The notes under the pieces are model-generated. The model worked only from the letters and a program-made list of their open reading frames with translations. It made no database searches and was not told where the DNA came from. 64,000 bases of DNA from JASLDZ01 sp038226305. GTDB taxonomy: Bacteria > Pseudomonadota > Alphaproteobacteria > Caulobacterales > Caulobacteraceae. The DNA is taken from contig JBBRQN010000011.1 in the NCBI GenBank assembly GCA_038226305.1, positions 31,870-95,869 of the forward strand, in the 5' to 3' direction. The position numbers were made by a program, and so were the translations under genes. This document shows, piece by piece, positions 1 to 8,558 of the stretch (position 1 is its first letter; every line of letters starts with the position of its first letter).

Positions 1-274
1 CGATCACCTCGTCGGCGCCCGCACCGATCAGAGGGGCGATCAGCGCGCCGACGCGCTGGGGCGCGGTGATCCAGCCGTGCTCGTTCCAGCCGCCGATCAG
101 CGACCCGCCCCACTCGCCCTGCGTCACGCGAGCCAGCGCGGCGGGCGTCTCCACCGGCAGGGCACCCAGCGAGTTGCCGTCGAGGTAGATCAACCCCGCA
201 GGCAGGCTGAACCGAGCCCGCGCGAAGGCGAGCGGGTCGTCTGCGTCGGCTTGCGCGATCTCCTGCGGGGTCAT
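1..274 (-). CDS. kynU: Kynureninase, N-terminal part (runs off left edge)
   Basis: Only the first 91 codons lie in the window. The reverse-strand translation opens MTPQEIAQADADDPLAFAR and continues with FSLPAGLIYLDGNSLGALP, the conserved N-terminal signature of kynureninase, a PLP-dependent enzyme that cleaves kynurenine to anthranilate and alanine in tryptophan catabolism. The next stretch, with GGWNEHGW, also fits the family. The frame is open to base 1, so the rest of the gene, including the PLP lysine, lies outside. It diverges from the SDR gene at 339 with about 65 bp between starts. The identification rests on the N-terminal signature alone but that signature is distinctive. Confidence 0.85.
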   Translation of the reverse strand, partial: MTPQEIAQADADDPLAFARARFSLPAGLIYLDGNSLGALPVETPAALARVTQGEWGGSLIGGWNEHGWITAPQRVGALIAPLIGAGADEVI

Positions 275-338
275 CGGCCGAGGTTTCGGCTACAGGGGGG
301 CTTTCCGCAAGCCGGAGACGCAAGAGGAGCGCGGGCGC

Positions 339-1091
339 GTGAAGATCGACCTTTCCGGCCAGTGCGTGCTCGTCACCGGCGGCGGGCGCGGCATCGGGGC
401 CGCCATCTCCCGCCGCTTCGGCGAAGCGGGTGCCCGGGTGCTGGTGCAATATAGCCGGGACCGCGATGCCGCCGAGGCCGTGGCGAAAGCGGTCGGCGGC
501 CACGCCCTGCAGGCCGACCTCGCAGACCCCGCCGCCGTCCACGGCCTGTGGAGCGAAGCCTTGTCTGTCTCCCCGCGCATCCACGTGTTGGTGAACAACG
601 CCGGTGTCGCGGTGGCCTCTCCGCCCGAGGGCGACGACGACCGCTGGCTCGCCGACTGGCACCGTACGCAGGCCGTGAACGTCACCGCCCCCGCCCTCCT
701 TTGCCGAGCCGCCGTCAGCCACTTCAGCGCAACTGCCGGCGGGCGGATCGTGAACATCACCAGCCGCGCCGCCCACCGAGGCGACACGGCCGACTACCTC
801 GCCTACGCCTCCTCGAAGGCGGCCCTGGCGGCACTCACCAAGTCCATCGCGCGCGCCTACGGCAAGGCGGGCGTGATGGCGTTCAACGTCGCGCCGGGCT
901 TCACACGCACCGACATGGCGCAGGACTTCATCGACCAGTACGGCGAGGCCTACGCCACCAACGACATCGCCCTGCCTTCGTTGACCGAGCCCGACGACGT
1001 AGCCCCCACCGTGGTGTTCCTAGCGTCGGGCCTGGCCGACCACGCCACCGGCCAGACCGTGGACATCAACGCAGGCAGCTATATCCGCTGA
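339..1091 (+). CDS. SDR-family NAD(P)-dependent oxidoreductase
   Basis: A 250-residue classical short-chain dehydrogenase/reductase with a Rossmann fold. Visible motifs are the cofactor loop TGGGRGIG near residue 13, the NNAG motif near residue 86, a serine in VNITSRAAH, and the catalytic YASSK. The C-terminal segment (VAPGFTRTDMA, then GQTVDINAG) is typical of FabG-like enzymes. The start is GTG, preceded by AGGAG about ten bases upstream. The substrate cannot be read from sequence. Its divergent neighbour is kynureninase, but nothing shows a role in tryptophan breakdown. It converges with the amidohydrolase gene, whose stop lies 10 bases away. Confidence 0.85.
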   Translation: MKIDLSGQCVLVTGGGRGIGAAISRRFGEAGARVLVQYSRDRDAAEAVAKAVGGHALQADLADPAAVHGLWSEALSVSPRIHVLVNNAGVAVASPPEGDDDRWLADWHRTQAVNVTAPALLCRAAVSHFSATAGGRIVNITSRAAHRGDTADYLAYASSKAALAALTKSIARAYGKAGVMAFNVAPGFTRTDMAQDFIDQYGEAYATNDIALPSLTEPDDVAPTVVFLASGLADHATGQTVDINAGSYIR

Positions 1092-1100
1092 GGCGGCGGG

Positions 1101-2384
1101 CTAGGGCCGGCGGACGATCTCGCCGCCCTTCATCACCAGCACCGGGTGAGCGGTCGCTGTGATGTCGCGGGCCGGATCGCCGATGACCGCCACGAGATCG
1201 GCGAGGTAGCCAGCCTTCACCCGACCGAGATCGGCGTCGCGCCCCAGCACCTTCGCATCCACAGCGGTGGCGGCGGCAAGCGCCTGCACAGGCGTCATCC
1301 CGTGCTCGACCATCAGCGCCAGCTCCTTCCAGCTGTCCCCGTGGGTGAAGACACCCACGTCAGAGCCGCAGCCGATCACGACGCCCGCCGCCAGCGCGCG
1401 ACGGAAAGCCCGGTCGCTCTCCTGCATGGACTTGGTGGGGGCTGAGCCCGGCTTCCACTTCTGGAAGTAGCGGCTGGTGGCCTCCACCGCCTCCAGCGTC
1501 GGCATGTAGACCACGCCCTTCTGCTTCATCAGGGCGAAGGTGGCGTCAGTCCCGCCATAGCCGTGCTCGATCGTCTGCACCCCCGCCAGGATCGAGCGTC
1601 GCATGCCTTCGTCGGTGGCGGTGTGCACGGCGACCGGGCGGCCGAGGTCGTGCGCTGTGGCCACCATGGCGTTCAGCTCGTCCTGGCTGAACGTCGGCTC
1701 GGTCTCGCCCCGGGGGCCGACGCGGTAGTCGGCGTAGAGCTTGATCCAGTCGGCCCCCGCTGCCGCCTGCTGACGCACGGCACGTACGCATTCCTGAACG
1801 CCGGAACACTCCTGCGCGCCCTGCGGAAGGTCGGCACCCGCGCCGGAGTAGCTGCGGCGCGTCGGGCCGTAGGCTCCCAGCGCCACGATGGCGCGGGTGG
1901 ATGTCCACAGACGCGGGCCGGGGATCACCCCCGCGTCGATGGCCCGCTTCAGCCCCACGTCCGCGTCGCCCGCGCCCTCGGTGCCGAGGTCGCGCAGGGC
2001 AGTGAAGCCGCTCATCAGCGTCGCCCGGGCATGGGAGACGGCGGCGGCGGTGCGGAAGCTTAAGGGCTCCTTTATCACCTGATCGTCCCACGCGGTCTCG
2101 TCGTAGGGATGCAGGAAGAGGTGGCTATGCAGGTCCATCAGGCCAGGGATCAGCGTGGCACCCGGCAGGTCGACGACCACGGCGTCGGCCGGGGCCTTCA
2201 CCTCGGCACCGGGGCCGACGGCGGCGATGCGATCGCCCTGCACCAGCACCACCCAGCCGGTGTGCAGGGGTTCGCCCTCCGTCCACACCCGGTCGGGGCG
2301 CAGGAGGGTCGCGGGCTTGTCCGCGGCGATGGCGGCACTGCCGAGGCAGGTGGCGAGCAGGAAGGCGAGGAGCGGCTTGATCAT
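1101..2384 (-). CDS. Exported metal-dependent amidohydrolase (imidazolonepropionase-like)
   Basis: About 427 residues. I place the start at 2384, where MIKPLLAFLLATCLGSAAIA forms a clear signal peptide; the frame stays open further upstream, but that stretch overlaps the neighbouring gene. The mature protein has the amidohydrolase pattern: an N-terminal beta-sandwich strand (LIPGLMDLHSHLFLH, metal-binding HxH), a probable carbamylated lysine in WIKLYAD, then HTATDEG, IEHGYGG and a metal-binding aspartate in CGSDVGVF. Secreted members are often called Xaa-Pro dipeptidases or imidazolonepropionase-like enzymes; the real substrate is unknown. The stop of the upstream TPM gene is 11 bases away, so it is probably the last gene of a lemA-TPM-TPM-amidohydrolase operon. 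Confidence 0.82.
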   Translation of the reverse strand: MIKPLLAFLLATCLGSAAIAADKPATLLRPDRVWTEGEPLHTGWVVLVQGDRIAAVGPGAEVKAPADAVVVDLPGATLIPGLMDLHSHLFLHPYDETAWDDQVIKEPLSFRTAAAVSHARATLMSGFTALRDLGTEGAGDADVGLKRAIDAGVIPGPRLWTSTRAIVALGAYGPTRRSYSGAGADLPQGAQECSGVQECVRAVRQQAAAGADWIKLYADYRVGPRGETEPTFSQDELNAMVATAHDLGRPVAVHTATDEGMRRSILAGVQTIEHGYGGTDATFALMKQKGVVYMPTLEAVEATSRYFQKWKPGSAPTKSMQESDRAFRRALAAGVVIGCGSDVGVFTHGDSWKELALMVEHGMTPVQALAAATAVDAKVLGRDADLGRVKAGYLADLVAVIGDPARDITATAHPVLVMKGGEIVRRP

Positions 2385-2395
2385 GGCCGCTGAGT

Positions 2396-3073
2396 TCACA
2401 GCTCGATGGGGCCGTCCGCAAGGGCGTTCGTGCGCGGGCCGGTCGAGGGGAAGTGCTGCGCCAGGGCGGCCCCACAGATCTCCACCGCCGAGACGAAGCC
2501 CGCGCCGGGCTCGCCCCGCCGCATTCCGGCCTGCACGGCCTCCACCGTCTGCGCCCACACGGCCTCGCCCACGGCGTCGTGGATGCCCTTGTCGGCCAGT
2601 ACCTCCACCTTGCGGTCGGCCATCGAGGCGAAGATCACCACGCCCGTGCGCTGCGTCTCGGAAGCGATCCCCGTGGCCAGGAACTGCGTCATCGCCGCCT
2701 TGTGCACCCGGTGCGCTTTCAGCGACCCCGGCGTGAGCGCGCGGCGCACCACCGGGATCAGCACAAACAGCAGCACGCCAGCAAAGACCGCTCCTTGCAC
2801 GGCCGCATACAGGGCGATGGTCTCGATCAGGGGATGCGCAGCCCCCTGCCCCGCCCACGCCCCGGCTGGGATCAGGAGGGTGGGGTCAAAGCCCATGAGC
2901 ACGGCGATGGGCGGCAGGAGCAGTGCCGCAGCCGCCGCCCACGCCAGCGGCGTCTCACGATATTCCGAGACCTCACGGGTGATGATGCACACGATCTCGC
3001 CTGTGGTCCGCGCCTCGGCCGCGCCCACGGCCTCGGCGATGCGCTGGTGATCGGTCGGGGTGAGGAGGGTCAT
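2396..3073 (-). CDS. TPM-domain membrane protein (YgcG-like), short form
   Basis: About 225 residues starting MTLLTPTDHQRIAEAVG. There is no signal peptide. An N-terminal half-domain (GEIVCIITREVSEYR) precedes two hydrophobic spans (PLAWAAAAALLLPPIAVLMGF and a second near IALYAAVQGAVFAGVLLF). A TPM-type core follows (TQRTGVVIFASMADRKVEVLADKGIH). TPM domains occur in a family of largely uncharacterised membrane proteins usually encoded beside LemA. The gene sits 10 bases after the longer TPM protein, so the two are co-transcribed with lemA. The exact biochemical role is unknown; phosphatase activity has been proposed for plant members only. Confidence 0.75.
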   Translation of the reverse strand: MTLLTPTDHQRIAEAVGAAEARTTGEIVCIITREVSEYRETPLAWAAAAALLLPPIAVLMGFDPTLLIPAGAWAGQGAAHPLIETIALYAAVQGAVFAGVLLFVLIPVVRRALTPGSLKAHRVHKAAMTQFLATGIASETQRTGVVIFASMADRKVEVLADKGIHDAVGEAVWAQTVEAVQAGMRRGEPGAGFVSAVEICGAALAQHFPSTGPRTNALADGPIEL

Positions 3074-3083
3074 GGGATCGTCC

Positions 3084-3932
3084 TCACCAGCTGCCCGAGG
3101 AGCCGCCGCCCCCGAAGGAGCCGCCGCCGCCCGAGAAGCCACCACCACCACCGCCACCGCCGCCGCCCCAGTCGTCGTCACCGCCGCCGCGGTTGGAGAG
3201 CGCTCCGAGGATCACCCACGGCAGCGAGCTCGCGCCGCCGCCGACCCCTCGCCCGCCGCGCCGCCCGAAGATGGCGGAGAACACGAAGAACATGATGAAC
3301 AGCACGAAGACTATCGGCAGGCCGTGCCGCGCGCTGGGGCGTTCGGTTCGAGCGCTCGCCCGCTCCGTCGCAGCTTGTGCAGACTTGGCCTGCAGCTGGT
3401 CGGCAGGGAGCGCCATTAGGTCGGCCAGCGCATCGGCACCGGCTGAGACGCCACCCGGAAGGTCGCCCGCCCGAAAGCGCGGCAGGATCTTCTGGTTCAT
3501 CACCACGCTGGAGAGCGCGTCGGTGATGTCGCCTTCGAGGCCATAGCCCACCTCGATCCGCACCTTCTTTTCGGTAGGGGCGACCAGGAGGATCAGACCG
3601 TTGTTCTTGCCCTTCTCGCCTACGCCCCAGGCGCGACCCAGCTTGTAGCCGTAGTCCTCGATCTCGAGCCCCTGCAGGCTTGGTACCGTGGCGACCACGA
3701 GCTGGCGCCCGCTCTGCGCCTCGACGGCGGCGGAGCGTTCGGTGATGTGCGCCACCGCCTCAGGGGTGAGGATGTGCGCCGCATCCACCACGCGCCCGGA
3801 GAGCGCCGGAAAGGTCGGGTCGGCCGCCAGAACCGGCGACGCGATGAGAAGGGTGAGGGCCGCGATCAGCCCGCCGAGCGCGGCCGCCACGGCCGGGAGC
3901 ATGCGCCCCCGGCCGAGAATGCGCCGGGTCAT
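3084..3932 (-). CDS. TPM-domain protein with glycine-rich tail (YgcG family)
   Basis: About 282 residues. A signal peptide ending near LLIASPVLAADP exports the N-terminal TPM domain, which contains GRVVDAAHILTPEA, QLVVATVPSLQGLEIEDYGY, a GWGVGEKGKNNGLILLVAP-like core and RIEVGYGLEGDITDA. A transmembrane segment (LPIVFVLFIMFFVFSAIFG) follows, then a cytoplasmic tail that is almost pure glycine and ends GGGGSSGSW. This layout is standard for YgcG-type proteins. Its ATG overlaps the lemA stop in an ATGA arrangement, so translation is probably coupled to lemA. The length fits the family. Its function is unknown beyond the association with LemA. Confidence 0.85.
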   Translation of the reverse strand: MTRRILGRGRMLPAVAAALGGLIAALTLLIASPVLAADPTFPALSGRVVDAAHILTPEAVAHITERSAAVEAQSGRQLVVATVPSLQGLEIEDYGYKLGRAWGVGEKGKNNGLILLVAPTEKKVRIEVGYGLEGDITDALSSVVMNQKILPRFRAGDLPGGVSAGADALADLMALPADQLQAKSAQAATERASARTERPSARHGLPIVFVLFIMFFVFSAIFGRRGGRGVGGGASSLPWVILGALSNRGGGDDDWGGGGGGGGGGFSGGGGSFGGGGSSGSW

Positions 3933-4648
3933 TTCGCCGGCGCGGTCGTGGTCGTCGTGGTGGAGGAGGTGGAACGGGTCGTTCCGCCGCCCGGCATGGC
4001 GCTGTTCGCCGACGGGATGTTGAAGTTCACCGTCGGCGCGGACTGCGCGGCGGTGCTGGCGGCGAAGGGCGTCGCCGGCTTCTGCGAGGCGTAGAGCGTC
4101 TTGGCCCAAAGCACGGTCGGGAACACGCGCAGGGTGGTGTTGTAGGTCTGAACCGCACCGTTGTAGTCGTTGCGGGCGACCGTGATGCGGTTCTCGGTGC
4201 CTTCCAGCTGCGACTGCAGGGCCAGGAAGTTCTGGTTCGACTTCAGGTCGGGATAGTTTTCCGTGACCACGAGCAGGCGGCCGAGCGAGCCCGAGAGCTG
4301 CTCCTGCGCCTGCTGGAATTGCTGCAGCTTGGCCGGGTCGCTGATCGTGGAAGCGTCCACGTTCACGGCCGTGGCCTTGGCGCGGGCGTTGATCACGTCG
4401 GTGAGGGTGCCTCGCTCCTGCGCCGCATAGCCCTGAACGGTGGCCACGAGGTTGGGGATCAGGTCGGAGCGGCGCTGATACTGGTTCTGCACATCGCCCC
4501 AGGCCTTCTTCACGGCCTCGTCCTGCGTGGGGATGGAGTTCACGCCGCAGCCCGCGAGGCCCACGGTAAGCGGAAGCGCGATCATCAGGGCCGTGCGGCC
4601 AAGATGCCGGCGGGTGGTGACAGAACCGGATTGAACCAGAGCGTTCAC
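3929..4648 (-). CDS. lemA: LemA family protein
   Basis: A 239-residue LemA-family protein. It begins with a basic segment and a hydrophobic stretch ending in LAGC, which looks like a lipobox, so it may be a lipoprotein. The LemA core follows: VQNQYQRRSDLIPNLVATVQGYAAQE, then helical segments with NYPDLKSNQNFLALQ and ENRITVARNDYNGAVQTYN. The last 60 residues are low complexity (STSSTTTTTTAPAK). LemA proteins are long helical bundles of unknown biochemical role. It leads the operon with the two TPM genes; 132 bases separate it from astB upstream, and that gap shows no clear gene. Confidence 0.9.
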   Translation of the reverse strand: MNALVQSGSVTTRRHLGRTALMIALPLTVGLAGCGVNSIPTQDEAVKKAWGDVQNQYQRRSDLIPNLVATVQGYAAQERGTLTDVINARAKATAVNVDASTISDPAKLQQFQQAQEQLSGSLGRLLVVTENYPDLKSNQNFLALQSQLEGTENRITVARNDYNGAVQTYNTTLRVFPTVLWAKTLYASQKPATPFAASTAAQSAPTVNFNIPSANSAMPGGGTTRSTSSTTTTTTAPAK

Positions 4649-4780
4649 TTGAGGTCGTCTCGCTTGCGCCCGAGGCTTCAGGCCGGGGCTTCGATGCGGC
4701 CAAGATTACAGCGCCGTCGCACGCCCCCAAAGCGAAACCGGACATGGCCCGGATTAACTCGCATTCACCCGGGCAGAGGA

Positions 4781-6121
4781 TCAGCGCTGGAAAGGGTAGA
4801 AATCAGTCCCGAGGCTCAGGAGGCCACACAGCTCGTCGAGCGCCTCGCGGCTCTCCTGCAGCAGCAAGGGGTCGGCTAGGTCGGCGGGGGTGAGGTGGTC
4901 GCGGTAGCGGCGCTCCACCCAGCCGTTCAGCCGGTCGTGCAGGGCAGCATCGAAGCGCTGGGCAGGGTTCACGGCAGCCAGTTCATCGACGGTGAGCGCG
5001 AGGCGCAGGCGCAGGCAGGCGGGGCCGCCGCCGTTTCGCATGCTCTGGCGCACGTCGACGTAGTCCACGCCACCGATGGCACCGTTAGCCGAGGTAAGCC
5101 TTTCCGCCACAGCGCGCGCCCGGGCGTGGTCGCGAACCTCGACAGGCGCGATCAACGTGAAGCGGTCGGTGCCCGGCGGTCGCACCAGCATGGAGTTGAA
5201 GAGGTAGGTCGAAACAGCGTCGGCGAGGCTCAGTTCGCCTTCGGGCACCACTTGGAACTCGGGCTCGAACAAGCCGCTAGCTGAACGGCGGATGTCGCGC
5301 TCCAGGCCGGCGCGATCTTCGAAGGCGTGTTCGTGGAAGAACAGCACCGGGCCTGAGCCGACGCAGACCACGTCGTTGTGGAACGCCCCCGCCTCCACCG
5401 CCCGGGCGGACTGTCGGGCGAAGACGGGGCGGCGCGAGCCGTGGCCGCGCACCACCGCTTCGCTCGCCTGCCGGGTCTGGCGGCCGGGCTTGGTGCCCGC
5501 CCAGAGCTCGCCCGCGTCCCGGGTCCACACGAACAGCTCCACGCCCGGCTCACCTGCGCGAGCGGCAGAAAGGCGCACGTGGTTGGCGGCCCCCTCGTCG
5601 GCGAAGTCGGCTTGGGCAGGGAGGGGCTGGCGAACGTCGAAGCGCGACGTGTCGGGGAGCAGTCGGTGAAGGGCCCGGCCCGTCTGCTCGGCCTCAAGGC
5701 TGCGATGCAGGTTGGTGAGGAGGTTGGCGGGCGTCAGCTTCACCCGCCCGTCGCCGGAATCCGCAGAGGGCGTGACCGTGGCGGCGTTGGCGGCCCACAT
5801 GGGAGACGCGGAACCGGCGGCGGCCAGAAGGTGGGGTGCTGTGCGGGCGGCGGCCTCCAGAACGGCCGACTCGCTGCCGCCGAAGCCGCAGGCGCGCAGG
5901 AAGGCGATGTCCACCCGCTCGTGCGGGGGAAGCACGAACTGCGGCACGCCCAGATCATGCAGCCGCCGCATCTTGGCGAGCCCCTCCAGCGCCGCGCCGC
6001 GGGGGTTGGACACCCGGCCCGCGTTGGATTCCGCAGCGAGGTTACCGAGAGCCAGGCCAGCGAAATTGTGCGTCGGCCCGATCAGCCCGTCGGCATTGGC
6101 CTCGACCGCCTGGCCGATCAC
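4781..6121 (-). CDS. astB: N-succinylarginine dihydrolase
   Basis: About 446 residues, the usual length for AstB, which hydrolyses N2-succinylarginine to succinylornithine, ammonia and CO2 in the arginine succinyltransferase pathway. Hallmarks are EANADGLIGPTHNFAGLA at the N terminus, ADSGDGRVKLTPANLLTNLHRS, a FHNDVVCVG segment, QSMRNGGGPACLRLRL (catalytic cysteine region) and the ending LLSLGTDFYPFQR. I chose a GTG start at 6121 because it overlaps the astD stop (GTGA) and places the conserved signature at the expected distance. It is the last gene of the operon M20-astA-astD-astB. Confidence 0.95.
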   Translation of the reverse strand: MIGQAVEANADGLIGPTHNFAGLALGNLAAESNAGRVSNPRGAALEGLAKMRRLHDLGVPQFVLPPHERVDIAFLRACGFGGSESAVLEAAARTAPHLLAAAGSASPMWAANAATVTPSADSGDGRVKLTPANLLTNLHRSLEAEQTGRALHRLLPDTSRFDVRQPLPAQADFADEGAANHVRLSAARAGEPGVELFVWTRDAGELWAGTKPGRQTRQASEAVVRGHGSRRPVFARQSARAVEAGAFHNDVVCVGSGPVLFFHEHAFEDRAGLERDIRRSASGLFEPEFQVVPEGELSLADAVSTYLFNSMLVRPPGTDRFTLIAPVEVRDHARARAVAERLTSANGAIGGVDYVDVRQSMRNGGGPACLRLRLALTVDELAAVNPAQRFDAALHDRLNGWVERRYRDHLTPADLADPLLLQESREALDELCGLLSLGTDFYPFQR

Positions 6122-7542
6122 GGGATCAGGCCGCGAATGTCCGCCGTGGTGTCGGCCAGCCGGTCCGCCTCGAAGCTGGCGACGGGATAGGCGCAGTAGT
6201 CGGCGGCGTAGTAGGCGCTGGGGCGGTGGTTGCCGCTGGCGCCCAGCCCGCCGAAGGGGGCGGTTCCGGCGGCGCCCGTGGTCGGGCGGTTCCAGTTCAC
6301 CACCCCTGCCCGCGACCCGTCTAGGAAGCGCCGCCACAGGCTCGCGTCATCGGTGACGAGCCCCGCGGCGAGGCCGAAGCGCGTGGCGTTGGCACAGGCG
6401 ACGGCGGCGTCGAAGTCGGCCACCCGGGTCACCTGCAGCACAGGGGCGAAGATCTCTTCGTCGGGCACGGCCACGCCGGTCACGTCCAGCACCGCAGGCG
6501 TCACGAAGGCCGCCGTGCGATCCGCAGGGGCTTCGAAGCCGAGCAGGGTTCCCGCCCCCCCCGCCTCCAGTGTGGTCACAGCCGCCCTCGCCCCGGCGGC
6601 GGCGCGGTTTGAGATGAGCGGGCCCACGAAGGGCTCCCGTTCGTCGTTCCACGCCCCGATGCGCAGGCGCAGGGCCAGGGCGACGGTCGCCTCGACCACC
6701 GCGTCGCCGAACGGGCCGCTGGGCAGGATCAACCGGCGGGCGCAGGAGCACCGCTGGCCGGTCGTGATGAAGGCGGACTGCACGATCACCGCGGCGGCGG
6801 CCTGTGGATCGGCCCCCTCCCACACGATGAGCGGATTGTTGCCGCCGAGCTCCAGCGCCAGGATCACCTCAGGCCGGTCCACGAACAGGCGCCGGAAGTG
6901 CGCGCCCGCCCCTGCCGAGCCGGTGAACAACAGGCCGTCGATCTCCGCATCCACCAATGCCGCGCCCGTTTCCCGGCCGCCCTGCATGAGGGTTAACACG
7001 CCGGGCGGAAGCCCCGCCGCCGCCCACGCTTGCGCCATCAGCTCGCCCGCCAGCGGGGTCTCCTCGCTCGGCTTGAACACCACGGTGTCGCCCGCCAGAA
7101 GGGCCGGCACGATGTGGCCGTTGGGCAGGTGGCCGGGGAAGTTGAACGGGCCCAGGACCGCCATCACCCCGTGCGGCCGGTGCCGCAGCACGGCGCGGCC
7201 GAAAGCGACCTGCGCCTCGCGCTCCCCGGCCCGCTCGGCCTGGGCGGCGATGGATGTCTCCACCTTGGCGATCATCGAGCCGAGCTCGGCTTTGGTCTCC
7301 CACAGGGGTTTGCCGGTCTCGCGCGAAAGGGCTTCGGCGAAGGCGGGCGTGCGGTCTTCGAGCTCGGCCTTGAACCGGCGCACGGCGGCGATGCGCTCGG
7401 CGAGGGGCGTGGCCGCCCACCCGGGGAAAGCGGCCCGGGCGGCAGCGACCGCTGCGGCCACATCCGCCGGCGTGGCGGCGGAACCTTCCCAGACGGTCTC
7501 GCCGGTCGCGGGGTCGGTGGAGCGGAACACGCCTTGCGTCAT
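6118..7542 (-). CDS. astD: N-succinylglutamate 5-semialdehyde dehydrogenase
   Basis: A 474-residue NAD-dependent aldehyde dehydrogenase that oxidises succinylglutamate semialdehyde to succinylglutamate. The family hallmarks are present: PFNFPGHLPNGHIVPALLAG, the general-base glutamate in LELGGNNP near residue 230, the nucleophilic cysteine in TGQRCSCARR near residue 265, and PFGGLGASGNHRPSAYYAADY near the C terminus, which is characteristic of AstD. It overlaps astA by four bases (ATGA) and astB by four bases (GTGA), so the three are almost certainly translated from one message. Confidence 0.95.
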   Translation of the reverse strand: MTQGVFRSTDPATGETVWEGSAATPADVAAAVAAARAAFPGWAATPLAERIAAVRRFKAELEDRTPAFAEALSRETGKPLWETKAELGSMIAKVETSIAAQAERAGEREAQVAFGRAVLRHRPHGVMAVLGPFNFPGHLPNGHIVPALLAGDTVVFKPSEETPLAGELMAQAWAAAGLPPGVLTLMQGGRETGAALVDAEIDGLLFTGSAGAGAHFRRLFVDRPEVILALELGGNNPLIVWEGADPQAAAAVIVQSAFITTGQRCSCARRLILPSGPFGDAVVEATVALALRLRIGAWNDEREPFVGPLISNRAAAGARAAVTTLEAGGAGTLLGFEAPADRTAAFVTPAVLDVTGVAVPDEEIFAPVLQVTRVADFDAAVACANATRFGLAAGLVTDDASLWRRFLDGSRAGVVNWNRPTTGAAGTAPFGGLGASGNHRPSAYYAADYCAYPVASFEADRLADTTADIRGLIP

Positions 7543-8549
7543 GCGCCCACCATCACCGGATCGCCGTCGCGCACGCCGAGCACCCGCGCCGTCTCGGCCG
7601 AAAGGCCCGCGCGGCCAGGCGTCGCATCGTCCACCAACGTACGCACGCAGCGGAAGCGATCGAGCGCTCCGGACGACACCAGGGCCGGGCGGCCGTTCGC
7701 CTCCTCACCGCCCACCTGCACGCTCAAACGCCGGGCCCCCTTCACCGTGCGGATGTCGTCGCGGCGGGCGCCGTAGGTGGGTCCGGCATCGAAGATGTCC
7801 ACGAGGCCGGTGGCGCGAAAGCCCTCCTTCTCCAGAAGGGCGCGGGCGGGTTCCCCCTCGCGGTGCACGCGCCCGATGGCCTCGCGGGCGGGAGGTGCCA
7901 GCAGCTCCACGTAGATCGGATGGCGGGGCGCAAGGTCGAGGATGAACTGCCCGTCGGTGGAGGCGCTCATCATGTCGGCCTGATCGAAAGGGATGCGGAA
8001 GAAGCGGCAGCCCACCGTCTCCCAGAACGGGCAGGTGCCGTCGTCGTCGAACCAGCCGCGGAGTTCAGCCAGCACGTTCTCGGAGAACCGCGCCGGGTCT
8101 GCGGCGATCATCAGATAGCGCGACAGGGCGAGGAGCCCGCCCGCCCCGCCCTTGCGCCGCTCGGGCCGCAGGAACAGCGAGCCCACCTCGGTCCAGCCCG
8201 CATTCTCGTTCACGAGCACAAGCGCCGTATGATCGAAGCGGGTGGCGGCAACGGAGCTGGCCTGCGCCAGAGTCACCACGCGGAACGAGAAGAACGGCCG
8301 TTTCAGGCCCACGGCCGCCTTAACTCCGGCGACGCCTTCGACCTGCCCGGTGGCAGTGTCCTCCAGCATCAGGGTGTACCAGGCCTCGACCGGGGCCACC
8401 TCGCCGCGGAAGCTCAGCTGCGAGATCTCCAGCCGCTCTCGCAGAGTGGGCTCATCTTCGGGCAGGCTCGTGAAGCCGCGGCCCGAGAGCACGGCCAGCT
8501 CCATCAGGGCGGGAAGATCGTCTGGGCCAGCCGGCCGAACCACGAGCAT
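7539..8549 (-). CDS. astA: Arginine N-succinyltransferase
   Basis: A 336-residue AstA, which transfers succinyl from succinyl-CoA to arginine as the first step of the AST pathway. The N terminus LVVRPAGPDDLPALMELAVLS is typical of its GNAT-like fold, followed by GRGFTSLPEDEPTL, NENAGWTEVGSLFLRPERR and GDGTCPFW-type elements (here DDDGTCPFWETVGCRFF). The later segment FDAGPTYGARRDDIRTVK is also conserved in the family. Length matches single-chain AstA. It overlaps astD by four bases and starts nine bases after the M20 hydrolase stop, which ties the hydrolase to the pathway. Confidence 0.95.
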   Translation of the reverse strand: MLVVRPAGPDDLPALMELAVLSGRGFTSLPEDEPTLRERLEISQLSFRGEVAPVEAWYTLMLEDTATGQVEGVAGVKAAVGLKRPFFSFRVVTLAQASSVAATRFDHTALVLVNENAGWTEVGSLFLRPERRKGGAGGLLALSRYLMIAADPARFSENVLAELRGWFDDDGTCPFWETVGCRFFRIPFDQADMMSASTDGQFILDLAPRHPIYVELLAPPAREAIGRVHREGEPARALLEKEGFRATGLVDIFDAGPTYGARRDDIRTVKGARRLSVQVGGEEANGRPALVSSGALDRFRCVRTLVDDATPGRAGLSAETARVLGVRDGDPVMVGA

Positions 8550-8558
8550 GGCGGCTGG

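Noticed and set aside
2385..2858. Upstream extension of the amidohydrolase frame
   Set aside because: The extension overlaps the TPM gene, is compositionally odd, and the signal peptide begins exactly at 2384.
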